Below, piece by piece: positions 57,424 to 64,000 of a DNA stretch of 64,000 nt. The translations under genes were made by a program, and so were the position numbers. The DNA comes from Persicobacter psychrovividus (GTDB lineage Bacteria > Bacteroidota > Bacteroidia > Cytophagales > Cyclobacteriaceae): contig NZ_AP025293.1 of NCBI RefSeq assembly GCF_036492425.1, positions 1-64,000 on the forward strand, in the 5' to 3' direction. Numbering within the stretch: the stretch's first letter is position 1; every line of letters begins with the position of its first letter. The notes beneath the pieces were generated by a model. The model did no database searches, had not been told where the DNA came from, and saw only the letters and a list, made by a program, of their open reading frames with translations.

Positions 57424-58084
57424 TGCTATTAAATTTATGCTTGAGTGTACGTAGGTATATAACTAATTATATAGGAGGAGGTTGTTGCTTGTTACTTTTA
57501 TGTTACTTAACGGGTGCTTGAAATTGTTTTTGATGTATTTTTATGAGGTTTACCGTCTATAAGTTAAGGTTAAATTAACAAATTATCTAATGTAATTTTA
57601 CTATTTGTTTGAATTGTACCAAAATGAATAAATCACAACAATCGGGCTTAATTTTTAAGTCCTTCGAGGGTTGCGATTAGGATGATTGCTTGATTTTAAG
57701 CGAGCGAAGCTATTATATTTATCAATTAAAATGTTGTTCTCCTCGCTTGGTTCCCATTATCGTGATTATTTTATTCCTTATCACCACTGAAATTCGAATT
57801 TATATATCATAAGCATGATAGCGGGAATGATTTGACCGTTCAGTTTTCAGCAGGCTTTTTTTGTGGCCTATTTCCTGAAAAATAATGGTGGAGCCTTAAC
57901 GATTGGTTTGAGGGAGTGTAGTTTGTATAATTCTGATAAGTTATTTTTTGGTGTGGTGTGTTTATTTCGGTGATTGTGATTTTATTTTTTATCAATATAA
58001 TATTATGATTATATCGTAAAATCTAACCGACAGCCTAATAACCCCTGTTTTAGTTCTTTCGTATGGATAATCAAACAGAAGTTT
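57424..58084. other. Long AT-rich intergenic region
   Basis: 661 bp between the divergent AraC paralogue B and a small rightward gene. No tRNA, hairpin array or open frame of note; it contains the promoters of both genes but no motif I can assign. Confidence 0.5.
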
Positions 58085-58327
58085 ATGAAGTTAAGTAGTT
58101 CGTTTAAAGAGGGAAGGGCGTTGCCAAATTCAGATTGTGCCCATTGTCAGCATTACGATAAGGCAAAGATGTCTTGCGCGGCCTTTCAGGGTGCAATTCC
58201 AGCGGCGATACTTATGGGCCATAAACGGCATCGTGCCGTTTTGCCCGCTCAGGTTAAAAGTTGGACCTTTACGCCGTTCTTAAATACTGAAAAGTGGATT
58301 GATCATTTCTCACCGATCAACCAATAA
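58085..58327 (+). CDS. Small Cys-motif protein
   Basis: 80 residues. The middle has CAHCQHYDKAKMSC (Cys-x2-Cys-x9-Cys), then AAFQGAIPAAILMGHKRHRAV. This matches a recurrent pattern in short unnamed bacterial proteins: Cys-x2-Cys, Cys-x-x-F, G-x-IP-x-x-IL-x-G and a His. A fourth ligand could be a nearby His, so metal binding is plausible. Function unknown. Terminator shared with the convergent GH125 gene. Confidence 0.65.
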   Translation: MKLSSSFKEGRALPNSDCAHCQHYDKAKMSCAAFQGAIPAAILMGHKRHRAVLPAQVKSWTFTPFLNTEKWIDHFSPINQ

Positions 58328-58358
58328 AAAAGCCAGCATCGTTAAATGCTGGCTTTTT
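58326..58358. terminator. Bidirectional terminator
   Basis: AAAAAGCCAGCAT / ATGCTGGCTTTTT stem-loop between convergent genes. Confidence 0.83.
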
Positions 58359-58362
58359 TTAA

Positions 58363-59790
58363 TTAGCAGGATACCAAATGTGGTTTCTGCTGATACAGGT
58401 CCCAAATGAGTTCGCCAAAGAGGGTATTGGCCCAGGCAAACCAGCTTCGTGAGAATTTGGTCGGGTCATCTTTGTCGAAACTTTCATGCATAAAGCCTGT
58501 TCCTGCATGGGTTTTCTTCAGCATATCAATACAGAACTTGATCTCTTCGTCGCTGGTAGAAGTCATCGCCCGCATGACGATGGCCATCGGCCAGATATTA
58601 TCTTTCCCCACATGAGGGCCTGTGATTCCTTCTCCTGCTTTACCTTTGGCAAAATAGGGGTTCATATCGCTCAAAAGGAACTTTCGGGTATTTAAATACA
58701 AAGGGTCGGTCTTTTCAATAGCGCCTAAATAAGGTAGGGAAAGGCAGCTTGGAATGTTGCCGTCATCTTCGAGCAACTGATTCACAAAACCATCCACTTC
58801 AAAAGGAATCACGGTTCCGATGCCCTTAACCTCCGCGCGCGCATATACTTTAAGTGCCTGATCCACTTCGTTGGCCAAATCCATACAGGCTTTTGCCAAT
58901 TGCTGATCCATGTTCATGGCCTTGAGCATTTCAGCAACATGGCGCAACTCTTCAACAGCAAAATAATTGGAAGGAATCAGGAACGGAAATACCGTGGCAT
59001 CGTCAGAAGGTCGGAACATTGAGCAAATCAATCCAACAGGTTTTGTCGGTGCCCCAGCGCCCCAAAGCGGCAGGGTATCTTCCTGCTTGTTTGTTTTACG
59101 CATAAAACTATAGGGTCCGTTTCCATCTTTGCGTTGTTGTTCCTTAAAAGTCTGAACAATCGCCTTGATACTTTGCTCCCAGTTGGCATCGAAAGGAGTG
59201 GTGTCACCCGTCGTTTTCCAATAACCATGCGCAAGGCGCATAGCATAACAGAGGGAGTCGATCTCCCATTTACGCTCATGCAATTCAGGCTTCATGTCGG
59301 TCATGTCCGATGCCCAGTGGCTGACGGTTTTGTCATCTTTGTTAAAGGCGTTGGCGTACGGATCAATCAGGATGCATTTGGTCTGTCTGTTGATCAGGCC
59401 ATGGATCATGGTTTTTAGTTTTTTGTCTTCCTGACAAAAAGGGAGATATGGCCAAACCTGTGCCGTAGAATCCCTGAGCCACATGGCATTGATATCACCC
59501 GTAATGATGAAAGTATCTGGCTTGCCATCAATTATGGAATGATCAACGGTGGTGTCGAGGGTGTTTGGAAAACAGTTTTCGAACATCCACGCTAATTCAG
59601 GATCGGAACAGTCATTTTTAAAAGCAGCAACGGCTTTATCAATGGCCTTACTGGTAAAATGTCTTTTTGATTTCTCAGGTCGGTGACTGGTAAATGGCGA
59701 TACATCCTTTGCGGCAAACGCCATATTAGGTGCCATCGTCAATGCTCCTAATCCCAGGCCTGCATTGCGAATAAATTTTCTTCTATTCAT
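58363..59790 (-). CDS. GH125 exo-alpha-1,6-mannosidase, Tat-exported
   Basis: 475 residues. A twin-arginine leader (MNRRKFIRNAGLGLGALT) indicates folded export; ATG 59790 places it at the N-terminus. The rest is the GH125 (alpha/alpha)6 barrel: ITGDINAMWLRDSTAQVWPY, GLINRQTKCILIDPYANAFN, KWEIDSLCYAMRLAHGYWK, MFRPSDDATVFPFLIPSNYF, and a final SRSWFAWANTLFGELIWDL. Family members cleave non-reducing alpha-1,6-linked mannose by inversion. It lies 47 bases after the membrane regulator gene with no terminator between, and near GH92, so a shared role in mannan or N-glycan degradation is likely. Confidence 0.92.
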   Translation of the reverse strand: MNRRKFIRNAGLGLGALTMAPNMAFAAKDVSPFTSHRPEKSKRHFTSKAIDKAVAAFKNDCSDPELAWMFENCFPNTLDTTVDHSIIDGKPDTFIITGDINAMWLRDSTAQVWPYLPFCQEDKKLKTMIHGLINRQTKCILIDPYANAFNKDDKTVSHWASDMTDMKPELHERKWEIDSLCYAMRLAHGYWKTTGDTTPFDANWEQSIKAIVQTFKEQQRKDGNGPYSFMRKTNKQEDTLPLWGAGAPTKPVGLICSMFRPSDDATVFPFLIPSNYFAVEELRHVAEMLKAMNMDQQLAKACMDLANEVDQALKVYARAEVKGIGTVIPFEVDGFVNQLLEDDGNIPSCLSLPYLGAIEKTDPLYLNTRKFLLSDMNPYFAKGKAGEGITGPHVGKDNIWPMAIVMRAMTSTSDEEIKFCIDMLKKTHAGTGFMHESFDKDDPTKFSRSWFAWANTLFGELIWDLYQQKPHLVSC

Positions 59791-59837
59791 AAAAAATAAC
59801 AATTGCTAAAAAGTGGTTGACAGTGAATGCTATAATA

Positions 59838-62507
59838 TTATTTCAAGTTAAAGTTTTCAACTTGCTTTTTATATTCTTCTCCAAAGAAGTTGTGGTAACG
59901 TTTTTTGAACCTGTTCAACTCCGATTGCGCTTGCCCGATTTTGTTCAGCTGAAGCAGCGCAAGGATTTTAATTTCAAGGCCCTGTTCGTCAAGGTCATCC
60001 AAATGCAGAATGGTGTCTGCCAGTTGGATTTTTGCTTTTGGTGCGGACATTTCTGCCGCAAAATCAGTCAGCAATTTAATGGTATCGCTGACAATAAAAT
60101 TGTTAATATCGTCAAGCCATTCAGCCTGAAGTGCCGTAGGAAGCGCCCCACGTCGAATCAGCGACATAATTTGCTGTTGTGTTTCCTTGGAAGTATCGCT
60201 GGCCAATTGCGATTTAAGGAACAAGAGTTCGGATAGGTCGCAATAGGCGTCCCCCGAAAGTTGTAACTTCCATTCCTGTTGCTCATGAATGATTTCTACC
60301 CCATCAATTTCATCGAGAATGAGTCGAAGGCGGCGAATAGAAATCGACCGATTGTTTTTTCCACTGCTTTTTGTCGCCGTAGGCCAAATTAATTCGGTCA
60401 TTTCTGAGGAGGAAATCCCTCGCCCGTGATTGTACGGATAACAGATGATCAGCAATAAAATTTGCTTTAGCTTAGGCGTGATTTTATGTGAAATATCCAA
60501 TCCCTCCTGGTTAAATACCTCTAAACCACCGAAAAGGAAGATGGCGTTTTTTCGTGGGTACTCCACCTTTTGGGGTACGGTTACATTTGCTGAAGCAGGT
60601 TCGTTTGTTACCGTGACTGTCTCATTGGCCGGCATAACGGATGGCGCTCTTGTTTCTTCTTGCGGTGCAGAAGCCGCAGGTGCAGGGGATACAGGCTTTT
60701 TGGTGCTTTTAGGTTTATAGAATTTGTAGCCAAAAAATGCCAATATCAGTGCCACACCAGCCCCCAAGAAAGTGTAAAACAGTTTCCAGATCCATTCTGC
60801 TGAAGCGGTAGCCGAATTTTCAGGGTGGCGATTTTGATGCGATTCCACTGCTTTGTTAAAAGCGGAAGCCTCCATTGGAGGGCCATTAAGGGTGAATATT
60901 CCCACATCACCAGTTGCACCTTCAATGGTGGACCTTGTTACGGCAACAAACTGACTGAGGCTGTAATCAAAAAAGAGTTTTACATCAGATCGGATATCCT
61001 TGAATTTGAAAGGTATGGCATTACTGACGGTAGTGAAACTGCCATCTTTAATAGCAAATTTTTTCAGTTCAAGCTTGGTATTTTGATCGTAGGGGTCGAA
61101 GGTCAGGGCATAAAAATGCTTCCGGTCAGCATCCAGCACAAGGCCTTTTGCAGGGACGATCGGGGTATTTTCATTTTCAGATTTTTGCCACAGTCTTTTA
61201 ACCGTGTAGTTGGTCAGGTCCACTTGATACAGGTCCAAATAGGTTACCGTACCTAATGCCTGACGGCCATCGTGGTTACCCATACCTCCAAAAAGAAGGT
61301 ATTTGTTATCTCCCATATACACCGAAGAAGAGAGGTAGCGCGGTGGAATGGTGTCGCCTTTAAAGCGGATTTTATTCCACGTTTTTTCTTGGCGGTCATA
61401 TTTCAGAAAGTGGTTTTTATATTTGAAAAAGCCATAGCCCCCAAATGTAATGTACTCATCCCTCAGGCTGTCGTAGAGTAAGTTGTGATGCCAGTAGCGC
61501 ATTTCATTCTGACACACTTTCGTCGTTTCCCACTGATTTTTTTCCCCGTCGTAATGGCTCAGTTCTCCCTGTCTGAAATCGTAAGAAATGGTCTTTTTAG
61601 TGATCGGGTTCCAATAACTGTTGATATATAGCGGATCGATAGAAAGCCCTGTGTTAAAGGTGGTGCTATCGAGCGACGATTTGGCAATATTAAATTGGTA
61701 GCCGAAATCCTTATTAATAATATGAATGGTATGGCTTGCCGGCTCAAACGTGATGCCTGGTTTAAAGCAGGACGCCAGGCTGGCAACCTTTTGCCATTTA
61801 AAATGGTGATTTGCCTCCCAGGATGGGTGGGAAACATGCCCTTCAATTTTTCCTTTGGTGGCATGAGCAAGGTTGCCCTGAATTTCGTTCAGCGGCCAAA
61901 AATGCTTTGTTTTATTATCGACGAGCAGTTCAATATTTCTGACCGACATATCGGCAACATCGGTGGTGACAAATTTGCCATCGCGATGTTTTCCGAAATA
62001 AATTTCTACTTTATTGTTTTTTTGCGACCATACAGCCTGTGGGATGTCGATACGGCGGGTCTTTCCGAGGTAGGAAATGGACAGTTTATTGTGGCTGTCC
62101 ACCATCAGTTTAATGGGTTGCCACTGAATGATTTGTTCCTCCTGATGTGTTAGGGGAAAGGTCGTGATCAGCTTTTTGGCACCCACGAGTATCAGTTCCT
62201 CTTCTCCTTCAGCACTGCTTGGGGGGCTGTAAGAGAGGTCAATGGTGTTTTTATCATTGAAAATGATTCTTACCACATTGCCAAAAAAGGGGGCGGGTCG
62301 GAGTTTCAGGTCAAAGGATAACGACATGTTTTTTTCAGCACTGAAGGCGTGGTCATGTCCAAAGGAAATCCCTGTTCGGTTATTGTTTTCGGCCTCGTGG
62401 CTGATAAATCTTAAACCGTTTGAATTACTGCTTTGAGCCACTGCAAAAGCAGGGCTAAGAAGGAGTAATATATAAAAAATGATATTTTGTGTATGTTTTT
62501 TCAACAC
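59838..62507 (-). CDS. Membrane-spanning kelch-sensor / winged-helix transcriptional regulator
   Basis: 889 residues. Signal peptide (1-24, ends VAQ); a LamG-like sandwich (about 25-235); a kelch/galactose-oxidase-like propeller (about 240-545) with ITFGGYGFFKYKNHFLKYD and LLFGGMGNHDG; one TM helix (about 573-595, FYTFLGAGVALILAFFGYKF); a Pro/Ala-rich linker; then a cytoplasmic OmpR/SARP-like winged helix (about 651-752, FLFGGLEVFNQEG ... ISIRRLRLILDEI) and a helical tail resembling a BTAD segment. The topology resembles ToxR/CadC one-component regulators: an extracytoplasmic sensor joined directly to a DNA-binding domain. It sits between GH92 and GH125 genes and could sense mannose-glycan signals. 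Domain limits are by eye. Confidence 0.78.
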   Translation of the reverse strand: MLKKHTQNIIFYILLLLSPAFAVAQSSNSNGLRFISHEAENNNRTGISFGHDHAFSAEKNMSLSFDLKLRPAPFFGNVVRIIFNDKNTIDLSYSPPSSAEGEEELILVGAKKLITTFPLTHQEEQIIQWQPIKLMVDSHNKLSISYLGKTRRIDIPQAVWSQKNNKVEIYFGKHRDGKFVTTDVADMSVRNIELLVDNKTKHFWPLNEIQGNLAHATKGKIEGHVSHPSWEANHHFKWQKVASLASCFKPGITFEPASHTIHIINKDFGYQFNIAKSSLDSTTFNTGLSIDPLYINSYWNPITKKTISYDFRQGELSHYDGEKNQWETTKVCQNEMRYWHHNLLYDSLRDEYITFGGYGFFKYKNHFLKYDRQEKTWNKIRFKGDTIPPRYLSSSVYMGDNKYLLFGGMGNHDGRQALGTVTYLDLYQVDLTNYTVKRLWQKSENENTPIVPAKGLVLDADRKHFYALTFDPYDQNTKLELKKFAIKDGSFTTVSNAIPFKFKDIRSDVKLFFDYSLSQFVAVTRSTIEGATGDVGIFTLNGPPMEASAFNKAVESHQNRHPENSATASAEWIWKLFYTFLGAGVALILAFFGYKFYKPKSTKKPVSPAPAASAPQEETRAPSVMPANETVTVTNEPASANVTVPQKVEYPRKNAIFLFGGLEVFNQEGLDISHKITPKLKQILLLIICYPYNHGRGISSSEMTELIWPTATKSSGKNNRSISIRRLRLILDEIDGVEIIHEQQEWKLQLSGDAYCDLSELLFLKSQLASDTSKETQQQIMSLIRRGALPTALQAEWLDDINNFIVSDTIKLLTDFAAEMSAPKAKIQLADTILHLDDLDEQGLEIKILALLQLNKIGQAQSELNRFKKRYHNFFGEEYKKQVENFNLK

Positions 62508-62598
62508 TAAAAATACGTTTGTTTGTTCTTTTACAAATTTATTTATTTAAATAAACTTAGCAATTAATATTATACATATTCTTGAACACTTCAGGGTT

Positions 62599-62628
62599 AA
62601 AAAAAAGGAGATGGAAAACCCACCTCCT
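62599..62628 (-). terminator. Rho-independent terminator of the GH92 gene
   Basis: On the minus strand AGGAGGTGG / CCATCTCCT (one G-T pair), then T8. Confidence 0.78.
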
Positions 62629-62650
62629 GTTTAATATGAAGATCTATCTT

Positions 62651-64000
62651 TTATGCATCAACTTTTCCGTTTGGTCGCTGGCTGACTGCCGAAGCCCATT
62701 TTTTATTGGGGGTGTTCCCCATTTCAAAAACGATTTTCGCACCACCGCTAATTTCCTTATGCGTCAGGTAAGCGCGGTTCAGTGGTTTCCCATTGATGGT
62801 CGCTGACTGAATATAGAAGTTTTCATCTGAGAGGTTGTTGGCCTTAACGACGAACGATTTCCCGTGCTCCAGCTGAATGCTTACTTCATCAAACAATGGC
62901 GTGCCAATCGCATAAATCCCGCTTGCCGGATTTACAGGGTAAAAGCCCATGGCTGAGAAAACATACCATGCCGACATCTGTCCGCAGTCTTCATTACCAC
63001 AAATGCCATCTGGCGTTGGTTTTTGTAAATCGCGGCAAATTTCATGAATGGTTTTCTGTGCCTTCCAAGGTTCGCCGGCATAGTTGTACAGGTACGCAAC
63101 ATGGTGACTTGGCTCATTACCGTGCACATAAATACCTTTCAGTCCAGAAATCCACTCTGGCCATCCGCCTTTAGGCATAGGGTGTTCCTTGTTGAAAAGT
63201 TCATCGAGTTTGTCGGTAAACGCTTTGTCGCCACCCATCAATTGAATCAGTCCGGAAACATCCTGCGGAACAAACCATGAATACTGCCAAGCATTACCTT
63301 CCATAAACATGTGGTTGGTGTACGACATCGGATCGAAATCTTTCACCCATTGACCATCGCTGTTTTTTGCGCGCATAAAGCCGCTCGTTTTATCATAGTT
63401 GTTGATAAAGTTCTGTGAACGCTGGGTGAAATAGTCGTAGTCGGCAGTTTTTCCCAAAGCCTTTGCCATGCGGGCAATACACCAATCATCATAGGCATAC
63501 TCTAAAGTGTAAGATACCGAAGATTCTTGCTCATCCTGCGCCACATAGCCCAGCTTTTTATAGCTTTTCAGTCCGTGGGCATCCTGCATGGCAGAGTTTT
63601 TCATTGCAGCGTAGGCCAGTTCAGCATCCACATCTTTCAGCAAACCCTTAAAGTAAGCATCCACAATTACCGGTACGGCATGGTAGCCAATCATACAATT
63701 GGTTTCGTTTCCTGCAAAAGACCATACAGGCAGTAAGCCGCTTTCATTGTAATGATCCAGCATTGAAGCCACCATATCTTTCACTTTGGCAGGCTCTGTA
63801 ATGGTATATAGCGGGTGGAGCGCCCGGAAGGTGTCCCACAAAGAAAAGGTGTCGAATCTGGTGTGACCATCCGCAACTTTCGTTTGACCATCCACACCTT
63901 TGTACTGACCGTTATGATCGCTGAAGGTGGTTGGGGCCATCATTGTTTGATATAATGCCGTGTAGAAGGACGTTCTCGCGGCCTCATTTTTTGTTTTCAC
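62651..64000 (-). CDS. GH92 alpha-mannosidase (5' partial)
   Basis: The C-terminal 449 codons of a GH92 enzyme; the frame is open to the window edge and the start lies beyond 64000. GH92 motifs: GQTKVADGHTRFDTFSLWDT (20 residues), CMIGYHAVPVI, EYAYDDWCIARMA, EGNAWQYSWFVPQD, HGNEPSHHVAYLY and GICGNEDCGQMSAWYVFSAM, carrying the Ca-binding and acidic catalytic residues of this inverting family. It would release alpha-1,2/1,3-linked mannose in the periplasm. Downstream are the kelch regulator and GH125 genes; a terminator at 62599 separates them. Confidence 0.94.
   Translation of the reverse strand: MKTKNEAARTSFYTALYQTMMAPTTFSDHNGQYKGVDGQTKVADGHTRFDTFSLWDTFRALHPLYTITEPAKVKDMVASMLDHYNESGLLPVWSFAGNETNCMIGYHAVPVIVDAYFKGLLKDVDAELAYAAMKNSAMQDAHGLKSYKKLGYVAQDEQESSVSYTLEYAYDDWCIARMAKALGKTADYDYFTQRSQNFINNYDKTSGFMRAKNSDGQWVKDFDPMSYTNHMFMEGNAWQYSWFVPQDVSGLIQLMGGDKAFTDKLDELFNKEHPMPKGGWPEWISGLKGIYVHGNEPSHHVAYLYNYAGEPWKAQKTIHEICRDLQKPTPDGICGNEDCGQMSAWYVFSAMGFYPVNPASGIYAIGTPLFDEVSIQLEHGKSFVVKANNLSDENFYIQSATINGKPLNRAYLTHKEISGGAKIVFEMGNTPNKKWASAVSQRPNGKVDA

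Noticed and set aside
57624-57680. Tiny 18-codon frame in the long AT-rich intergenic region
   Set aside because: Too short and without a ribosome-binding context or conservation evidence.

Overview
The window reads as chromosomal DNA of a free-living, probably marine member of the Bacteroidota (Cytophagales-like; family and genus cannot be fixed from the sequence alone). The evidence is a giant surface protein with a type IX secretion C-terminal domain, FISUMP, LruC, DUF4465 and DUF5916 proteins, a LytS/LytTR pair, GH92 and GH125 mannosidases, many SPI or lipobox leaders, and starts with weak or absent Shine-Dalgarno sequences. No rRNA, tRNA, CRISPR array, transposase or integrase was seen.

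Layout. 1-6.3 kb: the end of an RND efflux operon (permease, TolC-like channel, terminator), then a LytS-type histidine kinase and LytTR response regulator. 6.4-8.3 kb: a secreted GH13 amylase. 8.4-11.9 kb: two non-coding arrays of hairpin-rich repeats on either side of one FISUMP lipoprotein gene. 12-17.6 kb: a leftward operon of TetR regulator, outer-membrane barrel, MacB/LolD-type ATPase, two FtsX-type permeases and a LolA-like carrier. 17.7-21.1 kb: an unknown secreted protein, a quinone oxidoreductase and a MATE exporter. 21.4-31.5 kb: one 3358-residue adhesin-like protein containing three tandem 564-bp repeats. 31.5-34.3 kb: an MpaB-type oxygenase and a DEAD-box helicase. 34.4-45.2 kb: a molybdenum locus (moaD-moaE-moaA, moaC-mobA, moeA, modABC) that also holds a DUF5916 outer-membrane protein. 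45.3-51.4 kb: an NAPE-PLD-like hydrolase and a series of secreted or lipoprotein genes. 51.5-58.3 kb: alpha-carbonic anhydrase, small orphan proteins, a YbiT-like ABC-F ATPase, a DUF2062 protein and two tandem AraC-family paralogues. 58.3-64 kb: a mannose-glycan cluster of GH125, a membrane-spanning kelch/winged-helix regulator and GH92 (cut by the window edge).

Working together. The Mo genes would import molybdate (modABC), build molybdopterin from GTP (moaA, moaC, moaD/moaE), insert Mo (moeA) and add a nucleotide (mobA); no molybdoenzyme is in the window. GH92 and GH125 together would strip alpha-mannosides, and the regulator between them is a candidate sensor for that process. The TetR operon looks like a self-contained envelope export or lipoprotein-trafficking machine.

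The least explained parts are the repeat arrays at 8.4-9.7 and 11.2-11.85 kb, which include 264-bp units made of six consecutive hairpins and seven TTGTCCACA sites; the giant-protein repeats, two of which differ only at synonymous positions; the kelch/winged-helix membrane regulator; and a structured stretch downstream of the helicase gene.
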